Assembly: GCA_015179045.1 (NCBI GenBank)
Contig: WHUZ01000002.1
Span: 558,001 to 622,000 of the forward strand
Reading direction: 5' to 3'
DNA from: Kalaharituber pfeilii
Taxonomy: Eukaryota; Ascomycota; Pezizomycetes; Pezizales; Pezizaceae
Length of the DNA stretch: 64,000 nt
Shown here: positions 44,202 to 57,546 of the stretch, in pieces
Layout: every line of letters starts with the position of its first letter
Numbering within the stretch: the stretch's first letter is position 1
Made by a program: the position numbers and the translations under genes
Notes under the pieces: generated by a model
The model's database searches: none
Seen by the model: the letters and a program-made list of their open reading frames with translations, nothing else
Told to the model about the DNA's origin: nothing

Positions 44202-46623
44202 GACGGGTAGTTTTGCGGTTTCGTTGGCAGAGCGTTAACAAAGTGGAGAGCGTGAACTGTTCTGGAAGTTGATCCCGACACTGTGCTTCGTTGATGTCCT
44301 AGGGACAAGAGTTGTCACTATTCGAATTTTAGTACTTCCTTGGTTTGCTTTCTGCTACATATTCGTCTTCTCACCCTATTTAAGTTCATGAGATATTTGC
44401 GCTACAGTTTTGGGTTAGGAAGTTGGCGAACAGCTGGGGATGGCAATGCGAGGTGGAGTGGGATGTGATTTTCCTGTATATACCCTTCTATGTATTTGTA
44501 TTATTTCTGGGTCTCAATCATGCATGTCGCAGTTGTGTAGTGAATGGGAAGTGACTTCGAGTCTCGGCTTATATATCATTCACATGCGCCCTTTGTATGA
44601 AACGGTCGCAGGGTACTGGTGATTGTGGGGACAAGTGTGGGGATGCTGGTTGCCGGAGCATGAAGCATTCAGTTTCATCATCTTTGTATAGAGTGCAGTT
44701 ACAGTAGCTACAATCTTGTGATGCATCGATGGCAAGCTCACCCGCTAGCCGATACAAGTCCAAAACAAGTATCGCAGCCACTCTGCCTGAGCGTGTTCAC
44801 CAACACTCCCTGAATAACTGTCTTTTTCCAGGATAATGCAAATAACTCCTTGGTTGGCTGACTACTCCCATGTGTTTTTCTTCTCTCCCATTGTTTTCGT
44901 TTCACGCGATAGTTTGCTGTTTTCGCATTTCCTTACATAAAAGGGCAAATCTGTCTGCAGAAAGCCAGGAAATCTCTGCTACTTGCTATTGTACATGTAA
45001 AACACACAATGGTCAGTAAGAATTGAAGGAATAATAGAACAACAGTGAACAATGGGATGAGGTGGTAATAGTGGCGAACTCTATACAAAAGACCAGAACC
45101 TGTGTTGACGCGAAATATCACCACTTACCCTCATATCAACTCATTGTACCTTGTTGCGGGGTGTACAGTATAAGAACGTGCTGTTCACATAGAGTCAGGA
45201 CTTAGCAACCAAAAACAATTGACTTCCACACCGCACTGCTGAGAGATGCTGAGAAAAATTCATCAAACATTTCAGCTTGTCCAAAAACGCTAAAACTACG
45301 GTGACGAGTTGTGTGTCCCGACATTGGACGCGATATTCTTATACACTTGGAGTCCAAACAATTCATTTGGAGAACGCAAAACATTCACAGTTGCGTACGT
45401 TGCGCTTTTCTATTTTTTTTTTTTTTTTTGTTTGTTTGTTGCTACTCTGGATTTTCTGAGTGGGGTTTCAGGAACAAAGGTTTTTTCCCAAAAAAAAAAC
45501 CTGATGTTGCATCGGCCCAATATTTAGACGAAAACCACACAGATAGATTATGGAACGTCTGTAGTACTAGTACATAGCATGCAATTTAATTCGCCTGTTG
45601 AGAGTAATGATTTGGTATTGAGATGGTGTGGGGGGCATAAAGTAGGCATTCCCCCACCAAGGCATTCGCTCCTGGGCATAGCTAATCTAAGCTAATTGAG
45701 AAAAGAATGAATAAATGGTAACGGAAAATAAATCCTGGAGAAACTGTGTTTCCATTACCCTTAAAATCAACGCTGCACGTCGGCCACGCACATACGTGTT
45801 TAAAATCCACGACGCGGAGCCTCTGTCCTTGGCGACAAACTTGTTAAGGGAAAAAAAAAAAAAAAAAAAAAAGTTCTGGTTAAAAAAGGTACTCGTCTCA
45901 TACTATAGAACTAGGCTGTATAATTATCCGAACTGGAATAAGATATGATTTTCTCTCAAAAGAAAAAAAGAAAAGCCACTCAGTAGTGGGGAGGTTATAC
46001 ATCTGTTGGGATCAAATCGAATACTTTCCAATCCTATTTCTAGCAGTTCTGAGATTGCATTACAAGGAAAAAGAGTCCGGGGATAATCTACAAATGATAT
46101 ATATATATGATACGAAACCGGTAGATGCTTTTATCTTTTTTAAAAAAATTCTGCTTTTGAATCTAACTCCTCTCCCTATGCAATTTTATTTCTTTTGAAT
46201 TATAAGAAAAACTAAACTTGATGTGGTGTTGCCCTTGACCTAAGTTGACTGAACAATTGAGCAAAAAGAGCTCCAATAAGAAAAAGAGAAGAAGGTATAT
46301 CAACAAAAAAAAAAAGGAAAACAGGCTAGTATGCAATGCTTCGCTAACCAAGAAGAAACAAAAGGAAAAAGTTAAGTAGTAAGACACCTCGTACGATTTT
46401 GTACCTCTCCTTTCCATTTGCACTTTCCCAATTGCCTGGGGGTTATTCCCATCCCAGCCAGTCCGCTCCATCATTCCATCCCAGTGCTTTCGAAGTTCAA
46501 GCCGGTCATTCCTCATAGCATCATTAGAAGTGGGTATCAAAAGTCATGGACATCAAAAAAAAAAAAAAATACAGTATAATAGTTCTTGTAACACCTAAAT
46601 TAATCCATTGCCTCCCTCCACCA
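44202..46623. other. Convergent intergenic region between the BIM1-like gene and SLP1
   Basis: 2.4 kb without a supportable gene. It has several homopolymer runs (T near 45413-45429, A near 45851-45871, A near 46555-46569). Confidence 0.5.
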
Positions 46624-49600
46624 TCACTTTCTATTCTTCTTCTTCTTTTCCTTCCTCGAATTCGTCCTTGAATGTCCCTTCGTATGCCCTCCTTGCCCTG
46701 GCTGGCTTCCGCCTTGTGACTGTGACTGTGATTGTGATTGTGATTGTTGTGATTGGGACGACCCCGCACTAGTGTGTGGCCTTGGCGACCCAGGTGCGGA
46801 CAACGGTGGTGAATTAAGCCCGTTTGCTGGCCTCCCTACTCCCTCTGTCTGGGTCTCTGCCTCTGGACCTTTTATCGTCGGCTCACTCTTCCTCCTCTTG
46901 TATTCATGCTCGGCCACATCCGTATCCTCCGCCTCGTCATTCATATCAAATTTTTTCCGCCCTACATCTTCCTCCTCCTTTCCGGAGCAACCCACTCCCT
47001 CATCGTACAATCCGAGCGGACTCTTAACCCGTTGCCACCCCTGCCCGTGCCTTCCCGCCACCCCCGCATGACGTGCAGCCTTCAATTCCGCTACTCTCAA
47101 ATTCGGCCCAAACACCTTCCATCCATCTTCATCTGCTCCATCCACATCCCTACCCCTCGTCCCCGTTGGCGTCGCAGGTGAGCTTATACTTATTGGGCTT
47201 GAGGGTCTCGGTGACGGCGGAGACCTTGTTGCCTCCCTAGCCGGAGACTGGAGTGCTGAGGAGGTCGGCGATGTAATTGAAAGTTCGTCATCCGCGTGCC
47301 TAATTTGGCTCTCCATACCTGTATCGATTGAATCGATTGAATCGCTTCTCCTCCGTCTAGTAAAGGAGGATATGATTCCCTGACGGAATCGTGTAACCCC
47401 ACCTCGGAGCTTCAGTTCTTGGCCATCTGCCGCAGCGTCATCTATATCATTGTTCCCGGCAGAGGCGGGAGATTTTCTTTGTGGTTCGGGGCTATTTGGA
47501 GGGGACTCAAAGATCCGGAGTGCATTGCCGGAGCGTCCACGGATAGATTGGATAAGCGGAGCATCGAGATGGGAGGATCTGCTAAAGATGACGAGTGCGA
47601 TGCAAACTAGAAGAAGGAGCGAATGTACATATGACATGCGTTTTTGATATATCACCTATTTGCTCGTTAGTTCGTTCCTGAGTATGTGTAGGGGAACTAC
47701 TGCACCTCATCGGCAAGCATAGCAAGCCGTGAACTGACTGCCAAAATCTCCAACTCAGCTTGTCTCCGCTGGTTCTCCAAAGCAATAACTGTTGACTGCC
47801 ACAGCTGGTCGTATTGTTGTCTCTGCTTCTTGTTAGCTCAAGTATATTGAACCATCTCAGGTCCAAAGTACATACATATTCATTCAACTCGGCCTGAATC
47901 GTAGAGTTCAATTGCTCCATAAAAGCTTGTTGCTTCTGCGATTGCCGCTTCTCCACCTTTGCAAACGCATCTCTAAGCATCCGAGATTGATCTTCAATAT
48001 ATTGCAAAGACAAAGTTGCATTTGCTTCCAGTAGCTGTAGGCGTTTGTGAATGGTCTTGTAGAAGCTTTCTTGCGTAGGACTAGGCGCGTGCACAGTAAC
48101 TGGAGCCGGGTAATGCCTTGGCGGTGGCTCATGAGATGAGTGATTTGGGTCCATCGTCTTCTGTCGAAGCGGGATATCAGATGAAACACGAGATGCTGCG
48201 TGCTGGATATATTTCTCTGACGCATTCGTCACTCGTTCCTGCCCCGGCGAAGTTGTTGGAGTAGCAACTGATTCAGAAGCCTCAGAATAGTCTTCATTTA
48301 CCTCTGATGCTCCTGCTCTAGTTGGGACAGTGGGGGAAGGAGTATAAATTGCGAAACAAACTGGAAAACCCATGGCTAGCGGGTCTGCTGTCTTGGTAAC
48401 CTTACACTCGGCAGGCCCAGATGATGTCTCTGATTCAACCAAGCCAGTGACAAGTGCAGGTTTATAGATATCAATGATTGCAGAGGTGGCCGTATCTGAT
48501 GGGACCTTCGGTGTTTTAAACTGCTGATCTGTTTTTTGTAGCCCAAAAGGCCCCGTCTCGGCTAAGGCTTCTAGCTCATCGTGCGAAAAATTGTTATCTT
48601 TGGCCGCTAATTCCTCAACTAATTCTTCAGTAATATCATCCTCAGCATCATCCTCTATAGCCCCTCTAGCCGCCTCCTCCTGTGCACGACGGAATTCCTC
48701 CAACATTGTAGTTCCATGAACCCTGAGTAAGCTAATTGGGCAGTAAAACTCATTTCCATAGTGAGTTAGAAAATCAATCTTCAAGTATCGTGCCCAGATC
48801 TGTGGGTTTTCCACTAAGAATGCCTGTATCTCCCTGGAGTTCCGGCCCTCGAATACGCCCAATTCTTTCCAACCAGTAGCTTTAACGGGGTATCTGTCAC
48901 TGACACTGACTCGGAATGTTTTGAACATGCTTGAGAAGAACTCATAGTTGGCCAGCACAACTGTATCAACCAGAATGTCATCACAGAGCTCCACAATGAC
49001 GAACTTATTTTCTGCCCTGCACTCATTGAGCATATAACTGTCTTTGTTCTCTACCAGGATTGCCGATGATCCTTTCACTTCGCGGTTTGTTTTGTGAACT
49101 GTTGCCGCACAGTCAAAGGATGCGTAATTGGTCCGCTCCTTTCCAGTTTTGCCAGCCATCTTGGACCTGCCCTGCTGCCTGGGTGTAACCGGTTCAGAAG
49201 GCTTTTCATTTCTTTGACGCTGACCAGATTCATGAGCTTCGTGATTCCGTCCTTCAAACCCAAAATCTAGTTCAATTTCTGCGTCTTCTCCCAAGGAGTC
49301 CAAGTCATTACTGGACCCAGCTGGTCGTCTTCGAGGTTCTCTTAGTGCCCTTTTTCCGAAGTCCTCCGATGATTGTCCTGCTTTGGCCAGATTTTGTTCT
49401 CTCCATTCCTCAAAGGAGAGGAATTGAGCATTATCCAAAGGTGAGTCACTATCCTCTATTGGTGACGGTGAATCTCTGGTGGCCTCAGGCTGCGTGTTTG
49501 AAATGGGTGTGGAGGTGTATTTGGAACTGGCTTTTTCTGGGGAGATTGTTTCCGGTATTTCAGTAATGAAAACAGGAGCAGAGCTTTCTCCAGTCGACGT

Positions 49601-49807
49601 CAGATTTAATGCTGTATCCGAATCTGCTATTGCTAGGGCCGTCGGACTATGCGGAGTTGGGAGACATTGCTGTGGAAGTCCGTGTGTGATGTAATTCGCA
49701 GTCCGGAACTGTGATGTTGAAGGTGAACAAGGAAGTTGCTGCGCGCCCCCAGCAACGGAGCTCACCAATTGGGCGATGTTGACAGCCAGGGCATAGTCGA
49801 AGCGCAT
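46624..49807 (-). CDS. SLP1: Slp1-type SUN-domain membrane protein
   Basis: Minus-strand exons 49807-47876, 47828-47706 and 47655-46624 encode 1028 residues. Slp1 (SUCO/osteopotentia family) is an ER membrane protein that works with Emp65 to protect folding intermediates and supports nuclear-envelope SUN proteins. A signal peptide starts MRFDYALAVNIAQLVSSVAG. The family motif FLSFEEWREQNL is at about residues 129-140. The SUN-like domain spans about 228-366: KERTNYASFDCAATVHKTN, FVIVELCDDILVDTVVLANY, YEFFSSMFKTFRVSVSDRYP and YLKIDFLTHYGNEFYCPISL. A coiled coil before and after the first intron leads to a membrane helix at about 693-712 (VHSLLLLVCIALVIF). About 315 cytosolic residues follow, low-complexity with a Gln-Ser repeat and a Lys-rich end. 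Introns of 47 and 50 nt both restore a continuous coiled coil. Confidence 0.92.
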
Positions 49808-52800
49808 CCTGAGGGTGCGTTCAATATTGCAAACAATTCCTTAAGCGTGGCTGTTAGCGAACGTCGGGTTTCAATGAATCTTCCGGAATAAGGAGGAAGT
49901 TACTGGAAAAAGAAACGGCACAACGGTTTCAGGCCAATCTAATATATAATCTAAATAGCAGCAGTTTTGATTGCCGTGTTTTACTTTCTTTTTCCTGTTC
50001 CCTCCTTTTTCTTGTGCTTTTCTTTTTCCTGTTCTTTATTTGTTGGACATGAAAAAAATGTACTGAAGTGATGCTGTAATTGTGCTGAGCTATCGACGCT
50101 TGAACCCCAGCACTGTTTCCCGCCTTCAATCACGCCCTCTTAAATTCTCTTGCCTTCGCCCCCGCTGCAAACCTCCTGCCGATGATCAGATGGACAACGA
50201 TACTTGGGGGCTGTTTCTATATCAGTGGAGAGAGCTAGCGGTCGCGTGAGTGGCTGCGTTGTGTCGACCTTATGTATGCGAGTTGGAGAGGTGCTTAGTT
50301 GGAAGGGTTGCTGCTCCGAAATATGCAAGCATTGGGGCTTTTGCCAGTCCCACCCGCCAGCTCTGGTTCTGGGTGCGATGCCTGTCAGCCTATGGAGGGC
50401 CTGGCGAGGTTGAGGGGAAGGACGAGGAGCAGGGACGTGGGGGGTAAGAGGGGGTAAGAGGGGGGGAAGAGGGGCGAAGAGGGGGTAGGTAATGGGTCGC
50501 CCCATTGCAATGGACAGAACACCAAGGTAGGAGACCGTAGGCATCCTGCTGCCCATGTCCCTGTCCCTGTCCCCGCCCCGGCCCGGCGCAGGCGTTTTAC
50601 CCCCCAGAGTCCAGCCCAGCTCCCCAGCTCCCCAGCTCCCCAGCTCCCCAGCTCCCCAGCTCCCCAGCTCCCCAGCTCCCCTGCTCCCCTGCGCTCATGT
50701 CCATCCTCTAGTGCATGCGCCCCCACCCCCACCCCCTCCCCCTCCCAGACATGAACTAGGCAAGTATATATGCAGTATCCGCAGAAGTTTCGATAATGTG
50801 CCCCGTCATTTGCTACAGCAGCTGCAATGAACAGATGGGTGTCTGCCCGCAGCAAGGCCCTCGTGGGAGCCATCTGGATTGAAATTGCCGCCTGCATTCT
50901 GCATGATGAACTACCCCCGTCTCACGACTGGAGTTACCCTTCTTGCAGAAACACTGGCCGAGGTCAACGTGAGTGCAGGTGTGTGCGATACAGGATCAAG
51001 CATGGGCCAATGCTTGAGGCTGTTTGGCGATCCTACCGCTTATTTAGAATTTTATGCCCCGTCCAATGGCAGTATGCCCTCGCAAGGCCAAGCTTTTTTC
51101 CTACGTTCCAAGGAGTTTGGATTTACCGACACCTTGTTTGGTTGATATTATTATGTATTAATTCAAGGAATACAACACAGGCCTACAGAGCACAGCTATT
51201 CATAATGGCAAAGGGCGCTGCGTCCCATGGATAGTGCTTCATGGTATTCTTTTTACGAAGAAGCCTCAAGAAAAGGAACCACCAGAATTAAATGGTGAAA
51301 GCCGTTGGGTTGATTCGAAAAAAGGCTCTGAAGGGGGTCATTATTATAAGAATCATTGTGAGACTACGCATGTATCTCCACAGCTAATCCTAACCTTTTA
51401 CACAGGCAACAGTCAACTTCCAAAAGGTTGTGCTAGTTTCTCAAATCGGCGATACTCGCTCAGCACATATTTGGTTTCGATGAGCTGAATGATTAGTCAC
51501 AGCTTATATGTACCTCATCAAGAGTTCAAAAAAAGTGCATTCGTCCCTATGTTATAAATGCGTTTCAAGCGAAGATCACTTCTTGCAGCTTGCTAGAGGA
51601 GTAGAGGTCGTCTCAGAGTTCAAGTTTGATTACAAGCTTTGAACGGCAGTTACTATTATTCCCATTTTGCTTTGTCAGTGATGCTTTCATAAATGGCCCG
51701 CCAGCAAGGCAAACAACGTCCAGGTGTCTATCAACTGCACTAGTACTAGTTGAGCTTTACAATACTATTACTTTGCTATATTATGGAATATACTCGCCCG
51801 ATCCCTAGTATATATCTTCAATGATATGAGGATATATCACAAGCCCTTCCTGACGGGAAATTCGTCGAAAGGGCATTTTAATTGCTGTATAGAGAAATAT
51901 GAACCGCTGATGTGACAGGAGATGCTAAAAGGCGACAATCTCCATTGCATTGGAGGTAAATACCGGATAGTTCCGAGATGGCATTACGTTCTGTATCACC
52001 CTCGCTTTCCTGCGTCTGCTTCGTAGAGAGTTCTAGCTTCGCGAGAGCACAAAGACCCTGGATGCTGTTTGAGAGATCAAAAGAGTGCCGCTCTCTGCCC
52101 GCTACGACTGTCTTGTCAAGATTGCTAAACCGGCTAAAAGCATGCGATGGTGGAAAGTTAAATCGTTCATAGTTTTATTCATGTGCAACTAGGGCAAGTC
52201 GGGGGCGACTTTGGAGGCAACGTGGGAATGCTACTATGTACAGTAGATTTGGAAGTCTCCAGTTCTTCCCATTCCACAGTAAACTGTACCCGAGTACAAA
52301 CTCAAGTATCTGTACAGAACAGCGGGTGAGTGGTGTCTCGAGGCGGTAAGCTAATATGTGTGAGATACGGTAGTCTGACGAGATACGGCACTTGGTCATT
52401 AAGTATCGGTTGGCTTGTGCCGTTTCAACTACCGTGTCAAGTTAGTGGGCGTCGCACACCGCAATCACGTGGCAGACTAGGCTGTTTTAGGAATCAGACG
52501 GACAGACAATTCATGTAACGCTGCTTACAGTCTACGTTACAGACAAGAGGCTTAGCAACCCTTGGTCCCTTGCTTTAAGAACAGACACTGAGGAAACGCA
52601 TACGCCGCAACTTGGAGGGGCCCGGCACTGGCGCCACTCAAGCACGAGGGATTCGACGATATACACCTTTTTGTGCGCCAGGGCGGGACTGCATGAGCCC
52701 CGGCCGAACAGTGCTTTGGCAACATCACCTTCTCTCCCTGCCCCCTGCAAACCGAACAGAACAAGAAACTGCGGTCTTGGAACAGGCTGTGCTGTACCTG

Positions 52801-52833
52801 CTTGCATTGGGAGGGGCAGATTAAGGCTGAGGT
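49808..52833. other. 3 kb intergenic region between SLP1 and TMF1
   Basis: This is a divergent promoter region and long spacer. It contains G-rich stretches (50437-50487) and an 8 bp minisatellite. ORFs such as 50385-50897 minus are Pro- or Gly-rich products of the repeats. No gene is supported. Confidence 0.5.
50611..50690. repeat. Minisatellite, AGCTCCCC unit
   Basis: About nine to ten near-perfect head-to-tail copies of the 8 bp unit AGCTCCCC; the last ones become GCTCCCCT. The period is not a multiple of three, and the repeat is in a non-coding region. Confidence 0.93.
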
Positions 52834-55800
52834 ATGAATTTCCTGGCAAAGACAATCACCAACCTCGAGTCGAGGCTGGATAGCGTCCTCCTCGGCGAGG
52901 ACCAGTCGGGCAAGCCTGCAGCTGCAGCGGGCACACAGGCTAAGAGTTCAGATGCCAGTTCGACGGTTGGAAAAGGTACCCTCCCCGTTTCCCTCCGCCC
53001 CCTTATGACTTCCAACATGCACATCGTTCACAAAGCTTGCATGGACGGAGTGGCAATGCAGGAGGACTAACTCAGTGTTGGGCCATTCGGAGCTGGAACT
53101 GAAGATGCCGGTGCACAATCATCGTTGTTGCCATCGAGACCGGATGTAGAGAAGACTGAGACAACATCGACACCGTCGATAACGCGAACTGCTACTCCAA
53201 CAGGTGGAGGTGGAGGTGGTGGCACGGGGGGCAAACTGTCGATGCAGGAGAGACTAGCTGCGGCGATGGCGAGGAGCGCAAGTCCGTCATTGAGGGCAGG
53301 AAGTCCGGCCCAGGCGGGATCGGCGATTGCTAGTTCGAGGAGTAGTATGGATGCTGGAAGGGGGAGCTTTGATAGGAGTCGGATTGCAGCTGGAAAGGAC
53401 AAGGACAAGGAGAAAGAGAAGGAGCAGGAGGAGCAGTCACAGGCTAAGGAGGACAAACAGACAAAAGTAGAAGGGAAAGAGGATACGGCACAGAAAGGAG
53501 ATGTGCTTGTTGAACAGGCAAAGTTTGAGATTATCCCACCACCACAACCATCATTACTGCCGACACAATCTACACCAGAGCCCAATAGCAAGTCGTTATC
53601 AGATCTCACCAGCTCACACACAGACGGAGCAAATGAGTCCATGCAAGCAAATGCTACGGAAGCGAATGTAAATCCCAGTAAATCCATCGAGACAGTGGAG
53701 ATTACAGTTGGCCATTCCAAAAATGCCTCGGGGGCTCATGCAGGCACCAAGATTTCCGCGGACTACGAAGCTATCATTGCCCAGTTACGCAACGACCTGA
53801 TCACGTGCGAGGTCCGGCGACAGGAAGAGTCCCATGCCGCATCCGAGCGCATTGATGCCCTCGAGAACAAAATCAAGTATCTTGCGCGCGAATCCGCTGA
53901 TGCGGCGAAAAGGCGCGCAACTGCGAGCCCGGCCGGCGGGCTGGAGAAACAGCTTGCAGAGAAAGAGGAGCGCATAGCATTGCTTCTTGAAGAAGGTGAG
54001 AGGCTTAGTAAGCTGGAGTTAAATCACATGACTATCATCAAGAAGCTGCGGGGGAAGATTACGGAGGATGAGAAGAGTTTGAGTGAGATAAAAAGGAAAT
54101 TGGAGAGGGCAGAGAAGGAGGCAGCGGAGGGAAAGGAGAAGTTGAAGAAGGCAGGAGAGACAGAGAAGAGGTTGAATGAGAGAGTGAAGGCGTTGAGCAA
54201 ATTGGAAAGTGACGTGGAGGGGTTGCGGAAGGAAAAGGTGGAGAAGGATGCTCTGGTAGCAGATTTGAAAGCACAATTAAGCATGGCACTTGCCAAAGCT
54301 AAGGAATCGGAGAGCAGGGCTCAGTCGGAAGCATTAGACGCGGAGAAAAAACTTAGCAGGGACTTACGGGAGCAGCTGGAGAAGCTACAGACTGAAGCCG
54401 GGCTAGTTGAGGAGAAGTTACAAAGTGAAATTAGCGATTTAAAGGCCAAGATGGAACGTAACGCTGAGAGAGCCAAGATGACCGAGTCCGAGTTGCGGTC
54501 AGAGCTTTCTCTGATGGAAACAAAGATGGAGGTTATAAGAGCTCGGGCGGAAGAGGTCTCGAGTGGGGCAGCGGGAGATGCTCATGCGAAGTTGTTGAGA
54601 CAGGTGGAAACGCTGCAGACACAATATGCGATTGCGAGCGAGAATTGGCAAGGGATTGAGGGGAGCCTGCTCGCAAGAGTGAGCGCTGTGGAGAAGGAGA
54701 GGGATGAGCTGGCGAAGACGGAGGCGGATGTGAGGAGAAAGGCGAGAGATTTTGTAAGTATTTGGTTTTCAGAAGTAGTTACCGTGATACTGATAGCGAA
54801 CAGAAACTCAAAGCAAAGCGAGCCGAAATGGATCTTGAGACAGCAAATGCAAAGATAAAAGACTTGGAGGATGATATCGAGTCCTTCAAGCAACGAGAAG
54901 AGAGGCTTCAGAAGAAGGCTGCAGATCTAGACAGTGCTTTGACGGAAGCCAAATTGGTACAGGAGCGTGCTAAGGAGGAATTCGACCGAGAGCTGTCACA
55001 AATGCTTGAGGATAACCGGTTGAGGAAGGAAGAGACAGCGTCTTCGTTAATGTGCTCTACCTCACCACCTCTTCCGAGATTCTCGGCAAGGTCGGCTGGA
55101 AGATCGCCAAATCAGGGTGCAGATGGTAATGCTTCGTTCTCTTCCCCCACAAGAAGGGATACCTCAGCATCTGGATCCTTTATCGGGGTTGCAGAAGAGG
55201 CAGGACAGCCTCGTGGCGCAAGGCCGTCGTTTAGCAATCCAGTTCGACAGGATTCAAATTTGCCTTTGCCGCAGTTTCAGCATCCACTACATAGTAATTC
55301 GTCGAGGGCGTCACTGCAGATTGGGAATTCAGCCGCGAGTGTGGTAGACGATGACGAGGACTATTTCATCAATAATAGCGTTAATACTAACCAAGCCAGT
55401 GGCGGCCAAAATGCCATTATTGGACCAGCAGGCGCAGGAAGCGCGTTTTACCCCCCATCGTCACATTCCCCGCCAGCCCGAAACTTCAGCCACACAGGTC
55501 CACAGGACCTTGTCTCCGTATCTACAGTCGCTGCAGGCCCTTCCGTCCAGCTCGTCGAACGCATGTCCGCCACTGTGCGTCGTCTCGAAACTGAGATGGC
55601 TGCTAACCGCGAAGAGCTTGCACGAATGGTCAACCAGCGGGACGAGGCGCGGCAGGAAATTGTAGAGCTGATGCGGGAGGTCGAGGCGAAGCGGGAGGCG
55701 GAGGAGAAAGTGAGGAAGTTACAGGAGGAGAAGGACGAGCTGGACAGGAGGTTTCATGCAGCGTTGGATGAGCTGGGAGAGAAGTTGGATAAGGTGGATG

Positions 55801-55874
55801 AACTAGAAGATCAAATGGCGGATTTAAAGATGATGTACAAGGATTTGGTATTGAGGACCAGTGGGAAGGGGTAA
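52834..55874 (+). CDS. TMF1/Sgm1-type Golgi coiled-coil protein
   Basis: Exons 52834-52975, 53093-54753 and 54804-55874 give 957 residues. TATA element modulatory factor homologues (Sgm1 in yeast) are golgins that bind Rab6/Ypt6 and capture vesicles at the trans-Golgi. The N-terminus (MNFLAKTITNLESRLDSVL) is a short amphipathic helix of the family type. A low-complexity Ser/Gly/Lys region with LSMQERLAAAMARSA follows. A long coiled coil runs from about residue 270 to 610 and a second, Rab-binding coil fills the last 100 residues (MSATVRRLETEMAANREELA and onward to EDQMADLKMMYKDLVLRTSG). The 50 nt second intron (GTAAGT...AACAG) restores the coil ARDFKLKAKRAEMDLE. The first intron acceptor (53092) is a choice that keeps frame and lies after an ACTAAC branch site. 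Confidence 0.85.
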
Positions 55875-56236
55875 TGGGTACTTCAGGGTAACACTATTAA
55901 TTAATAAGGGTACTGTATGAGGTTTGTATGTTTCGTGACAGGGTTTGAGGGCCTGGATGCTCGTTCGGATTTGATATCAAACTAGGTAATTTATTTTCTT
56001 TTGCTTGTTTGTAGAAGGAAACACATGTGGCGTTTGGTTTCATAAATACAGTTTGCTCAGATGAGGAATGATATGGAAGTTGATAGATTACTGTTTTACT
56101 ATTATGCCAATACAGCCTGAATGTCCTGTGTATATTCTATGTGCTTCATGCTACCAAAAATAAACAAAAAAACAAGCCTCTAAGAAGATTAGCACTCATG
56201 TAGTCATAAAATAAAAGAACTAGGCAGGTTAAAATT
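55875..56236. other. Convergent intergenic region between TMF1 and the OTU gene
   Basis: AT-rich 3' flanks of two convergent genes, with nothing further. Confidence 0.65.
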
Positions 56237-57546
56237 CTATATGTAGAGCTCTCGTATTGTTCCATCTGTTCCATTCTCGTTTGTGTGAGCCTTACTTCCA
56301 GATTTAACGTTTGATGCCCCTCCGTTGCTCCCTTTGAGTTTTTTGTTGGCTAGCGCCTGGGCTTTTTGCCGCTCTTTGCGCTCGCGCGCGGTTTCCTTCT
56401 TAGGTTTCGAGGCGGGGTTTTTGGGTGTCTTGTTCTCGGAAGCATTATTGGGTTTTTGTTTGGATTGCGGGTTTTGCTGGGCGCTTTTCTTGTTGCCCTT
56501 TTTTGGCTTCCCCGGTCCCTGTATTGCCATACTGTCGGCCGCGTCTGGACTTGCGACTGAATCTTCATTTGGCGCCTTTCCGTCACTAGGTTCCTTGCCA
56601 TTTGTCTCTGCATTGATCCCGTTGACTGCTTCGGCTTCCTCTTCTACACCTCCTTCCCCTTCATACACATTTTCCTTATCTAACATCCTTCCCACAGCTT
56701 CGTTAACGTCCCCTTTACACTCTTCTAGATATTTCGATATTTCTTCCTCTGTGGCAAGGTACGGCAGGCTCTTCATCACAACGTGCACCATCCACGGCAG
56801 CGCATATGTTGCTTTTCCTTTCCTCCCCTTGGGAACCGCCTCCGATGTCCCAGCGTCCGCAAATATAACCGGAGTCACATTCGGGAGCCCCATATGTGGC
56901 CCGGCTAGATTTCGGATGGAGGAGTAGTGTTCCCACGTGTGATACGCAATATGCACCATCTTCCTTTCCCCCTGACCACTCTCGCTAACCTGCATCCCTC
57001 CAGTGACAACATACGCAAACTCTCTCTGGTAGATCTTTACATCGCAGTTGTATTCGCGTGCAAAAGCGCAGATCTCAATGTTATCTCCGTAAACACCAGA
57101 CTGGGCCATGCGCTTTGTGTGCGCGGCAAAGGCAGCGTCGATGGCAGCCTCACTGGGGGGAGCGATGGCGCCAGCAGATTTGGCAGAGCGTTGCTTGTTG
57201 CTACGGGTGGTGGGACCGGGGACGTCGAGGAAGAGTTTAAAGTAGTCAGCGTGCTGGCACATGTGGGAGACGACTCTGGCGCGGATTTCGGCGTGGTTGT
57301 CTTCGTGACCATAGAGCTATATACCAGCAAACAAAAAACAAAAACCATAAAAATTAGAATATTGCTACCAAGTCAGTTGTGGAGGAGAGTGAAGAGTAGA
57401 GGCGGGATACTGCTACCTACCTGGTCGCTCAACGCATGAAACAAGCAATCCCCATCTCCAGAAATGTCCGCCGCATACAGTCCGTTGCTCTTGAGTAGCG
57501 GGAACTCATCGTGGTAGGATGATGAGTGCGGACCATCTCGGACCAT
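56237..57546 (-). CDS. OTU-domain deubiquitinating cysteine protease
   Basis: Exons 57546-57421 and 57316-56237 give 401 residues. OTU proteases remove ubiquitin from proteins. The catalytic site is complete: the first exon has LYAADISGDGDCLFHALSDQ, with Asp31 and Cys34 in the DGDC motif. The second exon starts LYGHEDNHAEIRARVVSHMC and has WEHYSSIR with the active-site His near the end of the domain, and GVYGDNIEICAFAREYNCDV between them. After the domain comes a UBA-like segment (VMKSLPYLATEEEISKYLEE, GDVNEAVGRML). A Lys/Asn/Pro-rich low-complexity tail with KKETARERKERQKAQALANK ends the protein. The layout recalls OTUD3-like or yeast Otu2-like proteins. The start is the first ATG in frame and is preceded by an in-frame TAA. 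The intron is 104 nt. Confidence 0.9.

Noticed and set aside
50140..50556. 138-codon minus-strand Pro-rich ORF
   Set aside because: Its composition follows the local C-rich sequence; no conserved motif.
50590..50690. Possible CRISPR-like array
   Set aside because: Simple 8 bp tandem repeat without spacers, in a fungal genome.
53067..53720. 217-codon minus-strand ORF rich in Ser/Cys
   Set aside because: Shadow of the TMF1 coding strand. The TMF1 frame has coiled-coil and family features on the plus strand.
56325..56927. 200-codon plus-strand ORF with hydrophobic N-terminus
   Set aside because: Antisense shadow of the OTU gene tail; the minus strand has the catalytic and UBA-like motifs.
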